Source of the DNA: Ruminococcus sp.
Lineage (GTDB): Bacteria > Bacillota > Clostridia > Oscillospirales > Ruminococcaceae
Direction: 5' to 3'
NCBI RefSeq assembly: GCF_017549005.1
Contig: NZ_JAFYYT010000035.1
Span: 1 to 64,000 of the forward strand
DNA: 64,000 nt
Position 1 is the stretch's first letter; each line of letters starts with the position of its first letter. The translations under genes and the position numbers were made by a program. The notes beneath the pieces are model-generated. The model did no database searches and was not told the origin of the DNA. It was given only the letters and a program-made list of their open reading frames with translations. This document shows, piece after piece, positions 8,474 through 16,697 of the stretch.

Positions 8474-8502
8474 TTGACAAGTTGAGACAATCGTGATAAA
8501 AT
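8474..8502 (+). promoter_or_regulatory. Promoter of the 145-residue membrane protein gene
   Basis: TTGACA (8474-8479), 17 bases, TAAAAT (8497-8502) on the plus strand. It lies about 65 bases before the ATG at 8568 and points against the conjugation operon. Confidence 0.7.
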
Positions 8503-8567
8503 AAGGTCTCAATAGGAAATAATTTTCCATTTAAGCAATATTATCTATCAGAAGGAGATGACGGTAT

Positions 8568-9005
8568 ATGATAGGATTTTGTATTGGAATTATTCTGACC
8601 ATTTTTATTTTAGTTTTAGATATTGTTCTGTTATGCTCTTATGCGTTTCTGGCTAAGATAACAATGATTAATAGCTTTGTTATCGGAATTGCAGGCGGAA
8701 TAGCACTTTATCTTTGCAACAGAGCTTTCAATGTTTCATTTTTCAGCTCACAGATAAATCCTGTTGTATGCCTTATAGTTGCTGTTGTTCTCTTTATTGC
8801 TGCATTTTTTCTGCAAAAGACCAAACCCGGTTTCTGGATATTTGCAGTGATATTCTCCATTCTGTGGTCTTTTATCGCTGCTCTTACTGTACATATACTT
8901 ATTACAGAAAACATGATCGCTTTCTGGGCTGTATTCGCAGTATCGTTCATTATGAATATAAGTTCACATATCAGATCGAGAGGCGCTGAATTCAAATTAG
9001 CATGA
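8568..9005 (+). CDS. Small polytopic membrane protein of unknown family
   Basis: 145 residues behind AGAAGGAGATGACG. It is almost entirely hydrophobic, with four or five predicted membrane segments (about 3-30, 33-52, 62-84, 88-112, 114-132) and a short basic tail SHIRSRGAEFKLA. I recognise no family. It has its own promoter (8474-8502) and intrinsic terminator (9017-9042), and runs against the conjugation genes. That isolation suggests accessory cargo such as entry exclusion or immunity, but nothing in the sequence proves this. Confidence 0.6.
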   Translation: MIGFCIGIILTIFILVLDIVLLCSYAFLAKITMINSFVIGIAGGIALYLCNRAFNVSFFSSQINPVVCLIVAVVLFIAAFFLQKTKPGFWIFAVIFSILWSFIAALTVHILITENMIAFWAVFAVSFIMNISSHIRSRGAEFKLA

Positions 9006-9016
9006 TAAATATGTAA

Positions 9017-9042
9017 GCCGTATCAATGAGATACGGCTTTTT
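9017..9042 (+). terminator. Intrinsic terminator
   Basis: GCCGTATC-aatga-GATACGGC followed by TTTTTG: an eight-pair perfect stem with U-tract, 12 bases after the membrane protein stop. Confidence 0.85.
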
Positions 9043-9044
9043 GT

Positions 9045-9128
9045 TTACCAGCAATGCTTCTCATGGAATAACCACATTGCGGTTACGCCTATGATTCCGC
9101 CAACAACGCAGCTAATAAACCACTTCAT
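9045..9128 (-). CDS. 27-residue membrane peptide (DUF3789-like)
   Basis: The minus strand has GGAGGTGAACTGAT then ATG at 9128, giving MKWFISCVVGGIIGVTAMWL and FHEKHCW to a stop at 9045. A single hydrophobic segment with GGIIGV recalls the very short DUF3789 proteins of phages and ICEs. It begins one base after the VirB4 gene stop, so it would be translated from the same message. The strong ribosome site is the main support. Confidence 0.45.
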   Translation of the reverse strand: MKWFISCVVGGIIGVTAMWLFHEKHCW

Positions 9129-9129
9129 A

Positions 9130-11526
9130 TCAGTTCACCTCCGTTTCTTCCAGTCTCGTTGTCATTATCTTGTAGAGCATAGTATCCTTCGGGAATTTGT
9201 CAACGAACGGAATAATAACATTGCCGTAGAAGATAAGACCTTCTCCCGGACCTGAGTTTGTAACGTATGAAAGCTGATGCGGAGAAATATTCAGGTGTTT
9301 AGCAAGGATCTGTCTATCGCCCGCAGCCTGATTCAGCATATAGATGAAGTCTGAGTTTTCAAATATATTCTCAACTTCACGGCTTGAAAGCAGGTCCTTC
9401 ACATTCTGCGTAAGACCTGTCGGGATACCGCCCCATTTTCTGAATCGTTTCCATATTTCTACGGAGTAAGCAGCGGTCTGTTCTTCCTTGAGAAGAAGGT
9501 GAAACTCGTCGATATAATAGCGGGTTGACTTGTGTTCTGCACGGTTTACTGTAACACGATTCCATACACAATCCTGAACGACGAGCATTCCCAGCTTTTT
9601 AAGCTGTTTTCCGAGCTCCTTTATATCAAAGCAGATAAGACGGTTGTTCATATCGACATTTGTACGATGATTGAAGATGTTGAGTGAGCCGGTAACGTAC
9701 ATTTCAAGTGCAGTAGCTATTCGTATAGCCTCAGGTTCGGGCTGACTTAGGATAAGGTTGTAAAGGTCCTGAAGAACAGGCATTTCTGCTGTTTCAGGAT
9801 TTGCAAGGTATTCCCTGTAAACAAGACGGACGCAGCGGTCAATAATAGTCTTTTCTATAGGCTCAAGACCGCTTTTGCCTCCGACGATCAGTTCGCACAT
9901 TGAAAGTACAAAATCAGATTTAAGTGCAAGAGGGTTCTCATCTTCTGAATAATTAAGATTGATGTCCAGAGGATTGATATATTGCGTCGAATTTGGAGAT
10001 ATTCGTATTACCTGACCGTTCAGCCTGTTTACAAGAGGGAAGTATTCAGCTTCAGGATCACAAATAATAATGTCATCTTTAGTTGTCAGAAAGGCATTTG
10101 CTATCTCTCTCTTGGCAGAGAACGACTTGCCAGTTCCAGGAGTACCGAGAACAATACCGTTTGGATTTTTGAGCTGCTTACGGTCACACAGTATCATGTT
10201 GTTTGAAAGAGCGTTTAACCCGTAATACAGGGCTTCTCCGTCCTGAAACAGCTCCTGTGTGGTAAACGGAACAAAGATTGCTGTGCTGGATGTGGTCAGT
10301 CCGCGCTTTATCTCAATATCATTGATACCGATAGGTACGCAAGCCATAATACCGTCTTCCTGCTGATAATCAAGGCGTTTGAGCTGACAGTTGTACTTCT
10401 GAGCGATACCCTGTTCCTGAAAAATGATATTATCAAGCTTCCTTTTTGTATCTGCGGTATTCATAATGAGGATAGTGACCATGAAAAGGCGTTCGTTTCG
10501 GTTCTGGAGATCATTAAGAAGCGCTTTCGCATCCTTTCCGAATGTGTTTATATCGGAAGGCATGATATCAATGTCGTATCCGTTGCGGAAAGCCTTTTTC
10601 TGCTCTTCCATCTTCATCTTATCAAGGTCTGTTATCTTTCGTTTGACTGTTTTTATGGCTTTGTTCTGGTCGATTGACTGGAAGTGGATTGACAGAGTAA
10701 TACTGTGATCGACATTCAGGAAATCCGCAAGCATTTTATCCGACATTTCACTTGCCATTATCTGGATAAACGATACAGCTCCCGTCTTATCGCTCATTCT
10801 GAAACTGTTTCCTTTGGAGAAATCAAAGGAAGAAGGAGCTATGAAGTCCTTTACAGATAGTCCTGATTGTGGGAGCAGCTCCCATGAAAATCTGAATTTT
10901 TCCCTGCCGTCGGGATTGAAGCAGCGATGAAGTATGGCAAGGCGTTCTGCACCATTAAGAGGCTGTGCCAGTACTCCCATAGTTTTGAAGTTGCTGATAA
11001 TATCAGCTTCTATACGCTCCAGTTTCGATTTGGCTTCTCTGAGATTATCAGCTTCGATACCGAATGTTATGAATTTTGTCCTTACAAGACCGTTATTACC
11101 CTTTGCAAGCTGATTTTTCAGCATTTCGGAGTATTCACCTCTGATGTCATCAAAGCCGTCGCCCTGGGGAGCAAGTTCTATCATCTTTTCAAATTCTTCA
11201 AGGTCAGATAACTGATTCAGGAAAGACAACTGGACATTTATTGAGCAGTCAAAGTAATTGAGAAATTCGCAGTAACCGTCAAATATCGCAGTTTTATCTT
11301 CGTTCTGAGCAAGCTGATAGTTGATATCGAAGAACTGTATCGTCTTTGTATAATGGTTGTCATCGGTACGGCATATACCGTCCTTGTACATCTGCTGAAA
11401 CCTGATAGACTGCTGTGCGGTTACGGGGATTTTTCCATTACCGTCGGGACGAGCCCTTTTTACGGCAGCTCCTACCATTTTTTTCTGTTTTCCTGTTAGT
11501 TTTGTTTTTATTATAGACAATGTCAT
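9130..11526 (-). CDS. VirB4-like conjugal transfer ATPase (CD1110 type)
   Basis: 798 residues. The Walker A motif is GTPGTGKSF at 461-469, with LIICFDIKEL and STRYYIDEFHLLL (Walker B-like) in the C-terminal RecA-like domain, and QAAGDRQILAKHLNIS near the end. The N-terminal ~400 residues are the usual VirB4 membrane-associated domain. VirB4 ATPases energise assembly and substrate movement of the type IV secretion channel at the inner membrane. The start at 11526 has a strong AAAGGAGG site and lies inside the end of the PrgI gene (89-base overlap), so the two are translationally linked. Confidence 0.92.
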   Translation of the reverse strand: MTLSIIKTKLTGKQKKMVGAAVKRARPDGNGKIPVTAQQSIRFQQMYKDGICRTDDNHYTKTIQFFDINYQLAQNEDKTAIFDGYCEFLNYFDCSINVQLSFLNQLSDLEEFEKMIELAPQGDGFDDIRGEYSEMLKNQLAKGNNGLVRTKFITFGIEADNLREAKSKLERIEADIISNFKTMGVLAQPLNGAERLAILHRCFNPDGREKFRFSWELLPQSGLSVKDFIAPSSFDFSKGNSFRMSDKTGAVSFIQIMASEMSDKMLADFLNVDHSITLSIHFQSIDQNKAIKTVKRKITDLDKMKMEEQKKAFRNGYDIDIMPSDINTFGKDAKALLNDLQNRNERLFMVTILIMNTADTKRKLDNIIFQEQGIAQKYNCQLKRLDYQQEDGIMACVPIGINDIEIKRGLTTSSTAIFVPFTTQELFQDGEALYYGLNALSNNMILCDRKQLKNPNGIVLGTPGTGKSFSAKREIANAFLTTKDDIIICDPEAEYFPLVNRLNGQVIRISPNSTQYINPLDINLNYSEDENPLALKSDFVLSMCELIVGGKSGLEPIEKTIIDRCVRLVYREYLANPETAEMPVLQDLYNLILSQPEPEAIRIATALEMYVTGSLNIFNHRTNVDMNNRLICFDIKELGKQLKKLGMLVVQDCVWNRVTVNRAEHKSTRYYIDEFHLLLKEEQTAAYSVEIWKRFRKWGGIPTGLTQNVKDLLSSREVENIFENSDFIYMLNQAAGDRQILAKHLNISPHQLSYVTNSGPGEGLIFYGNVIIPFVDKFPKDTMLYKIMTTRLEETEVN

Positions 11527-11872
11527 TTACCTCCTTTTCAAGATCATACTGTCTCTGTGCGTATTCGTAGATGTTTTCTGTTCTGTAAGGTCGCTTCTTA
11601 GGTCGTATGAACCGTGATGTTATGAAGATCTTTGCAACTTTTTCAAATGGCATACCGTTCTTTTCATACATAGCCATGAGGAAAAAAGGCATGGCTATGA
11701 TGATAAGAAGGAGCATTGCAAGAGTGTTGCCTATATGGCTTCTGGTGAGGAAATATACAGGGACGGCAGTAGCCGTCGCTGTACTGAACCATATAAGCTG
11801 CCTTTTTGTTAGGTTGAATACGACTTTTGTCTTGACCTTGTTCAAATCCTTAGGAACCTGTACATAAGGCAT
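11438..11872 (-). CDS. PrgI family conjugation protein
   Basis: 144 residues. MPYVQVPKDLNKVKTKVVFN then two adjacent transmembrane helices (about 25-45 and 50-70) followed by PFEKVAKIFI and RFIRPKKRPYRTEN are the PrgI (VirB3-like) signature. It sits just before virB4, as usual; VirB3/PrgI and VirB4 function as a pair in the membrane channel. The last ~29 residues (Lys/Arg-rich) are encoded in the overlap with virB4. The start is behind GGGAGGACTTTATAA. Confidence 0.85.
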   Translation of the reverse strand: MPYVQVPKDLNKVKTKVVFNLTKRQLIWFSTATATAVPVYFLTRSHIGNTLAMLLLIIIAMPFFLMAMYEKNGMPFEKVAKIFITSRFIRPKKRPYRTENIYEYAQRQYDLEKEVNDIVYNKNKTNRKTEKNGRSCRKKGSSRR

Positions 11873-12011
11873 TTATAAAGTCCTCCCTTATCTGCTGATA
11901 TGCCGGACTATCTTTCGGGATATCATCGGCAAAGTGATAGATAAAGTCTGAAAGCGCTTCTTCTATATCTGAGCGCAGCTTCATAATTTTTTTCTGAAAA
12001 TTATCATTCAT
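11850..12011 (-). CDS. 53-residue conserved-looking ICE protein
   Basis: A short frame from ATG at 12011, behind GGAGGCGGAAAT, reads MNDNFQKKIMKLRSDIEEAL, SDFIYHFADDIPKDSPAYQQ and IREDFINALCTGS. It is acidic and helical, fills the gap between the TrbL-like gene and prgI and overlaps the prgI start by 23 bases. Position, ribosome site and coding-like composition support it. I do not recognise a family. Confidence 0.55.
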   Translation of the reverse strand: MNDNFQKKIMKLRSDIEEALSDFIYHFADDIPKDSPAYQQIREDFINALCTGS

Positions 12012-12022
12012 ATTTCCGCCTC

Positions 12023-12892
12023 CTATCGTGCGTTGAATATTGATTTCGAGATCGAGGACGTTTTGAACAGCGTCAGGCATAATACGATAGAATATCCGCC
12101 TATTCGCATCAGCATACCGTGAAGGTCCTTTACCGTAGTAATATCCTTTACGAGAGCCGAATAAATGCCTACAAGCACCATTATGAAAAACGCCTGAAAT
12201 GCCAGCGCCACAAGGCTTCTGATATAGTTTGTACCGATATTGCCCCATTCACGGTTCGTCATAGTTGCGAACGGGATAGGCGCAACAGAGCAGTACATAT
12301 AGATCTCGATCATTCTGTTTGTGAGAACTACTGTAACAAGGATAGCTATTGCCTTGACAGCAAGACCGACTACCGCCGCTTCAAGCATAAGAACGATAAG
12401 CGAACCTGTATCCATTTTGTCGAGAGAAGACCTGAAATCCAGGTATATCTCGTTTACATCAACGTATGTGTCGTTTGCAATTGAGGCAGCCGATTTATTA
12501 ACTATCCATTGCCCGACATCAAATATCGCCATTGTGATCTCAAATGTGTGAGACAGGAGCATTACCGCTACACAAGCCTTGAAGCAGAACTTGAAGAAGA
12601 TAAAGGTCTCAACATCATGCATATTGTTTTTTTCGGTTATTGTTGTAATAAGTTCATAGCATAGAACAGCAGTGATTATAAGGCCGGCTATCGGGATGAT
12701 AACATTGTTTGACAGATTCTGTATCATAGAGAATATGCTTTTATTCCACTCGGCAGGAGTAAGAGCTACGTCTTTACTGACATTAGCGACAGAAGCGTTT
12801 GCGTCATCAAATATTCCTATGAACATTCCGCCGCACGCATCTACAAAGAAATCGTGTATTGCGTCGCCAATAGCATCTATAATTTTGTCCAT
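12023..12892 (-). CDS. TrbL/VirB6-like membrane protein (CD0415/CD1112 type)
   Basis: 289 residues with an amphipathic N-terminus (MDKIIDAIGDAIHDFFVDAC) and about six membrane segments. MFIGIFDDANASVANVSKDV, MIQNLSNNVIIPIAGLIITA and NREWGNIGTNYIRSLVALAF are typical of the CD1112 family. The family forms the polytopic core of the Gram-positive mating channel, like VirB6/TrbL. It lies between Maff2 and PrgI in the canonical order. The start is behind AGAAAGGTGG. Confidence 0.83.
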   Translation of the reverse strand: MDKIIDAIGDAIHDFFVDACGGMFIGIFDDANASVANVSKDVALTPAEWNKSIFSMIQNLSNNVIIPIAGLIITAVLCYELITTITEKNNMHDVETFIFFKFCFKACVAVMLLSHTFEITMAIFDVGQWIVNKSAASIANDTYVDVNEIYLDFRSSLDKMDTGSLIVLMLEAAVVGLAVKAIAILVTVVLTNRMIEIYMYCSVAPIPFATMTNREWGNIGTNYIRSLVALAFQAFFIMVLVGIYSALVKDITTVKDLHGMLMRIGGYSIVLCLTLFKTSSISKSIFNAR

Positions 12893-12926
12893 TACATACC
12901 ACCTTTCTGTCTTTTATTTATAGAGC

Positions 12927-12957
12927 AGAAGTCTGCCTTTCGGCAGACCTCCGCGGA
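12927..12957 (-). other. GAAA-capped hairpin between Maff2 and TrbL genes
   Basis: On the minus strand GCGGAGGTCTGCC-GAAA-GGCAGACTTCTGC makes a long stem with two mismatches and a GNRA-type loop. No U-tract follows, so it is more likely an mRNA processing or stability element than a terminator. Confidence 0.4.
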
Positions 12958-12971
12958 GTTCAAAAAGGACC

Positions 12972-13187
12972 TTAACCGAAAAGTCCCTTGAGAAGAGGAA
13001 CAAGTGTTGTTCCGATAAGGGCAACACCGCCGCCGGCCATGAGCTGCTTCATACCCTGAGACTTGGCACCGGGGTTATCGTTTCCGTAACCTTCAAGAAG
13101 ATTGACAACTCCCCAGATACCAAGACCTGCACCGAGAGCTATAACGAGTGTCTGAAGAACGCCTACTGCTGAAGTAAAAAATTCCAT
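12972..13187 (-). CDS. Maff2 family mobile element protein
   Basis: 71 residues: MEFFTSAVGVLQTLVIALGA, a GLGIWGVVNLLEGYGNDNPG stretch, and GMKQLMAGGGVALIGTTLVP. Two hydrophobic segments around a Gly/Asn-rich loop with the conserved GNDNPGAKSQGMKQLMAGG motif identify Maff2. Size and topology resemble VirB2-type pilin-like subunits, though that role is inference. It lies downstream of an intrinsic terminator after virD4. Confidence 0.88.
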   Translation of the reverse strand: MEFFTSAVGVLQTLVIALGAGLGIWGVVNLLEGYGNDNPGAKSQGMKQLMAGGGVALIGTTLVPLLKGLFG

Positions 13188-13224
13188 AATAAAAATTTCC
13201 TTTCATAATTAAAGATTTCGGGCA

Positions 13225-13251
13225 TAAAAAAACCAGCGTGGTTACGCTGGT
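13225..13251 (-). terminator. Intrinsic terminator after virD4
   Basis: On the minus strand ACCAGCGT-aacc-ACGCTGGT is followed by TTTTTTT. It begins only three bases after the virD4 stop and separates pcfB-virD4 from the Maff2-TrbL-PrgI-VirB4 block, so it would act as a terminator or partial attenuator inside the transfer module. Confidence 0.85.
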
Positions 13252-13253
13252 CC

Positions 13254-15017
13254 TTATGCGTTTACGGTTCCACAGTCATATACCTCGACTGTGTCTGTGC
13301 TTTTGATCTTTAGCTTATGAGACAGGTACTTCTCGATATCGAAAAAGTTTTTTTCATCAGCGTCATACGTTAGAGCGTATTTTGGATGCTTCGTATAATC
13401 GTATTTGTTACTCAGAAAAGGTCTGACACCTCTAAGCTGCAAAATACACTTGTTTCCGTCCATAACGCTGAGTTCATCCATGCTCATAAGCTCTTTTCCC
13501 GTTTTCTGATAATTCAGAGAGTGGGAAGTCTCTTTGCCTCTGCTTTCGCCTGTATTGTAGAGGTCAATTGTCTCCTTTCCAAGTATTTCGGAAAGTTCTT
13601 TCAGTGTGGTCTTTTCCTTGCCTCCGAGAAACAGTGTTGTATCGCAGTTGCCAACGATAGTATCAGCATTATCCTTGTATATGGCTTTCAGTTGACTCTG
13701 AGCCTGGAGTATAACACAGGCTGATATCTCACGGCTTCGTATTGTTGCGATGAGCTTCTCAAACTTCGGTATCTGACCGATATTACTGAATTCGTCAAGA
13801 ATACAGCGGACATGAACAGGCAGGCGTCCGCCATGTTTGTCATCTGCTTTATCACAGAGAAGATTGAAAAGCTGAGTGTACATTATGGCTACGATGAAGT
13901 TAAAAGTATCATCCGTATCGGAGATTATGACAAAAAGTGCCGTCTTTTCATCGCCTAACGTATCGAGCTCAAGCTCGTCATATTCTGTGAGTTCACGCAG
14001 TTCCCTGATATCAAAAGGAGCAAGTCTTGCTCCGCAGGAGATAAGGATACTTTTGGCTGTTTTGCCGGCTGCAAGCTTATACTTTTTGTACTGCCGTACA
14101 GCAAAGTGCTCCGGATTCTCAGCTTCCAATTCATCAAAGAGGCGATCTATAGGGTTTTTGAATGATTCATCATCCTCTCTTGTCGCTGATGCATTGATCA
14201 TTTCTATCAGGGTGTTCAGATTTTTTTCATCCTCAGGACCTTCGTACCAGATATACCCGATAAGTGCCGAATAATACAGTCTTTCTGCCTTGATCCAGAA
14301 ATCTTCGCCGCTCTGCGCTCCTTCTCCCTTTGTATTGGCTATTATGGTGTTTACCAGTTTCAGGATATCTTTTTCTGAACGAATATACGCCAATGGGTTA
14401 TAGTGCATGGATTTTGCGAAGTTGATAGTATTCAGGATCTTTATTCTGTACCCTCCTTTCAGTAAGGCATTTCCGACTTCATTTACAACTGTACCTTTCG
14501 GATCGGTCACTACATAGCTGCTGTGCATCTGAAGAAGGTTTGGTTTTACGAAAAAACGGGTTTTACCGCTTCCTGAACCGCCGATAACAAGAACATTCTT
14601 GTTCCTTGCGTACTTTGGTCCTGATTTTGGACGGTTATCCATAGTCAGCCTTTCGGTCTCAGTCAGAATGATGTTGTCCTTAAAATCTTCTGCCATATAC
14701 GGCTTGATATCTTCTGCTGTACCCCAACGGGCTGAACCATATTCTACGCCTTTACGGTATTTCTTTGCATTTTTGCCTTTTATCCAGACAATTGCTTTAA
14801 TAAGAACTGCTCCCGCAGTTCCGATAAGCAGATCAACAGGTCTGAAACTTGGCAGCGGAACAGAGAATACACTTCCGAAATTGTTCATAGCCTCTATGAA
14901 CTTCTCCCCGAATGAAGAACCCGAAGCAGAGGTAAATACCTGAGAAGCTTTGTTGAAAAAGAAACCTACTCCTAAAAATGGAACTATCTTAAGAAATTTC
15001 TGCTTATTGAACTTCAT
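13254..15017 (-). CDS. VirD4-like conjugal coupling ATPase (CD1115 type)
   Basis: 587 residues. Two N-terminal membrane segments (about 10-30 and 60-80) are followed by VEYGSARWGTAEDIKPYM, the Walker A motif GGSGSGKTR (146-154), YVVTDPKGTV, VRCILDEFSNIGQIPKFEKL (Walker B) and ILQAQSQLKAIY. This is the type IV coupling protein, which recruits the relaxase-DNA complex to the mating channel. Its start overlaps the pcfB stop by one base (TGATG); PcfB and coupling protein usually act together. Confidence 0.92.
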   Translation of the reverse strand: MKFNKQKFLKIVPFLGVGFFFNKASQVFTSASGSSFGEKFIEAMNNFGSVFSVPLPSFRPVDLLIGTAGAVLIKAIVWIKGKNAKKYRKGVEYGSARWGTAEDIKPYMAEDFKDNIILTETERLTMDNRPKSGPKYARNKNVLVIGGSGSGKTRFFVKPNLLQMHSSYVVTDPKGTVVNEVGNALLKGGYRIKILNTINFAKSMHYNPLAYIRSEKDILKLVNTIIANTKGEGAQSGEDFWIKAERLYYSALIGYIWYEGPEDEKNLNTLIEMINASATREDDESFKNPIDRLFDELEAENPEHFAVRQYKKYKLAAGKTAKSILISCGARLAPFDIRELRELTEYDELELDTLGDEKTALFVIISDTDDTFNFIVAIMYTQLFNLLCDKADDKHGGRLPVHVRCILDEFSNIGQIPKFEKLIATIRSREISACVILQAQSQLKAIYKDNADTIVGNCDTTLFLGGKEKTTLKELSEILGKETIDLYNTGESRGKETSHSLNYQKTGKELMSMDELSVMDGNKCILQLRGVRPFLSNKYDYTKHPKYALTYDADEKNFFDIEKYLSHKLKIKSTDTVEVYDCGTVNA

Positions 15018-15499
15018 CAGAGTTCCACTTCCCTCGTTCTTGTCTTTTCCCTTTTGAGTTCCTTGTTCTTTGGAGGAGTAAGCTCATTCAGCCGAGTTTT
15101 TATTGACTGCTTTTCTTCCTGCTCTTTCTTCTGTTCACGGATATTCAGGAAATCCTTGAAAGCTTTAGTCAGTATCTCACTGTCCTTCGCACGGAAAAAA
15201 AGGATATATTTTGGTGGTTCTACTGATTTGTCCTTTTTCAAGGAATAATCTATGCCATATTTTCGGGCGGTCTTTTCAAAAGCCTTGATATTCTGGTCGT
15301 TTATCTCGATATTTGTGACCGAAGCATTATCATTTCCTCTGATAAGCTGCTTTAAGGACTGTTTCCCGCGAATTACTTGAGGATTTCGATTTTTTTGTAA
15401 TTCAAGAAGCTTTTTCAACACTTTAACAAGAACGTTTGTAGTTACTTTGGTTGATCTGAATGACAAAGCAACAATTTTTTCGTTATTATAATCCTGCAT
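15017..15499 (-). CDS. PcfB family conjugation protein
   Basis: 160 residues. NEKIVALSFRSTKVTTNVLV, GKQSLKQLIRGNDNASVTNI, KAFEKTARKYGIDYSLKKDK and PPKYILFFRAKDSEILTKAF are PcfB signatures. PcfB proteins accompany the VirD4 coupling protein in Gram-positive conjugation. The C-terminal third is a charged helix rich in Lys and Glu. It has an AAGGAGGCAGTC ribosome site and overlaps virD4 by one base. Confidence 0.88.
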   Translation of the reverse strand: MQDYNNEKIVALSFRSTKVTTNVLVKVLKKLLELQKNRNPQVIRGKQSLKQLIRGNDNASVTNIEINDQNIKAFEKTARKYGIDYSLKKDKSVEPPKYILFFRAKDSEILTKAFKDFLNIREQKKEQEEKQSIKTRLNELTPPKNKELKREKTRTREVEL

Positions 15500-15525
15500 G
15501 ACTGCCTCCTTTCTTCATCAGGTAC

Positions 15526-15565
15526 AAAAAAAGCAGCTAAGTACAAATACTTAACTGCTTTTTCT
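15526..15565. terminator. Intrinsic terminator upstream of pcfB
   Basis: AGCAGTTAAGTA-tttg-TACTTAGCTGCT on the minus strand, followed by TTTTTTT, with A-rich sequence on the other side. It ends the message from the DUF6017 gene before pcfB. Confidence 0.85.
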
Positions 15566-15570
15566 TGTGT

Positions 15571-16380
15571 TTATTCTGTTCCGTACAGGTCGTGATTGAC
15601 CTCTGCCGCATAGTAACTGTTGATAGTTGAGGGAGCGTTGTAAAGAGCTGTACGAAGATATGCCTTGATGTTTCTGATTTTTGTGGTATTGTTGTCAAGG
15701 CAGGAAAGAACATATTCGATATGAGAGGAGTCGATTTTCAACAATCGGCTTCTTACAAGTTCAGTTGGAACAGCTTCCTTGTCGATTATCATTGACTTAG
15801 ATGATGAACATATACATTCCAGCATGATCTCAACTATTTCATCAAGCCTTGAACTGTCAACCTGTTCTCTGAGTATCTCATAATCGATATTTTCATAAAT
15901 GATTTCCCTGTAAATTCTCATCTTATCCATCATATCCAGCTGATTGATAGATAAGATATCAGGTAAGTCTTTATTTGATCGTTCTTTATTTGATTTCTCT
16001 TTACTTAATTGTCCCGAATTATCCCAACCAGGTTTTACCTGTCCGGAAAAATTCCTGTCAGGTGAATCAATGATAGGTCTGGAATTAAGAGGTTTCTGAA
16101 AAAAAGTATACTGCATCTGACCGTATCTACCATTACGGTTTCTTTCACGGTATCTGCTGAGATATCCGGCAGCTTCAAGCTCCTTTAAAATAGAGGAGAT
16201 CGTATCCGAACATTCAAGGCAGATAGACGATAGCCCTTCAATTGTCATATCCCAGTCGGGAGGAAGCGAAAGGACCAGAGCCTGAAGTCCTTTTGCCTTC
16301 AGGGAGAGCCTTTTGTCCCTCATCAATTCATTGGATATTACGGTAAAACCGCCTTTCAGCTCAACTTTACAGTACGCCAT
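15571..16380 (-). CDS. DUF6017-type helix-turn-helix / replication initiator-like protein
   Basis: 269 residues. The N-terminal ~90 residues form a winged-helix domain (KGGFTVISNELMRDKRLSLK, AKGLQALVLSLPPDWDMTIE, LKELEAAGYLSR) like the RepA/DnaD-type initiators of ICEs and plasmids. A Ser/Asn/Lys-rich linker (~110-140) follows. The C-terminal part (ILSINQLDMMDKMRIYREII, YENIDYEILR, IRNIKAYLRTALYNAPSTIN) matches DUF6017. It probably controls element replication or maintenance; this is inference. The start codon overlaps the stop of the short upstream ORF (TGATG), so the two are coupled. Confidence 0.78.
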   Translation of the reverse strand: MAYCKVELKGGFTVISNELMRDKRLSLKAKGLQALVLSLPPDWDMTIEGLSSICLECSDTISSILKELEAAGYLSRYRERNRNGRYGQMQYTFFQKPLNSRPIIDSPDRNFSGQVKPGWDNSGQLSKEKSNKERSNKDLPDILSINQLDMMDKMRIYREIIYENIDYEILREQVDSSRLDEIVEIMLECICSSSKSMIIDKEAVPTELVRSRLLKIDSSHIEYVLSCLDNNTTKIRNIKAYLRTALYNAPSTINSYYAAEVNHDLYGTE

Positions 16381-16607
16381 CAGATGCCACCAGCTTCTAT
16401 TTTTGAAAAATCAAAAGAAATTTTCAAAATACTATTGACAACTGACTCATTTTGTGCTTGGGGGAGACAAAAATATTTTTCAAAAAACCTCTTGACAAAC
16501 TCCTTGTTTTGTGCATTGTAGCCCTCCAAAGAAATTTCAGGAAAAGTATTGACAACTCCTGAATTTTGTGATATGGGAGAACTTCTGCACCTTACTGTTG
16601 TGATCAT
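16380..16607 (-). CDS. Short repeat-built leader ORF coupled to the DUF6017 gene
   Basis: 75 residues from ATG at 16607, nine bases after GGAAGG. After MITTVRCRSSPI the protein consists of three ~19-residue repeats: SQNSGVVNTFPEISLEGYN, AQNKEFVKRFFEKYFCLPQ, AQNESVVNSILKISFDFSK. At DNA level the copies are ~57 bases apart and share a TTGACAA(C/A)...TTTTGTG core. The stop overlaps the next start by one base. It could be a true small protein, a leader peptide, or a chance frame over three regulatory repeats. Confidence 0.45.
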   Translation of the reverse strand: MITTVRCRSSPISQNSGVVNTFPEISLEGYNAQNKEFVKRFFEKYFCLPQAQNESVVNSILKISFDFSKIEAGGI

Positions 16608-16640
16608 GACATGACACCTTCCTTTCGTTTTATTCATAAC

Positions 16641-16697
16641 AACAAAAAAGCCCCGTAACGGCAGTGTATTGAACACCGCAGATACGAGGCTTTAATT
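16641..16697. terminator. Hairpin with U-tract ahead of the ICE rep operon
   Basis: On the minus strand AGCCtCGTA...GGTGTTC-aatac...TTACGgGGCT folds into an interrupted stem followed by TTTTTTG. It lies just upstream of the 16607 start, where it could act as a leader attenuator for the coupled ORF-DUF6017 message. Confidence 0.5.
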
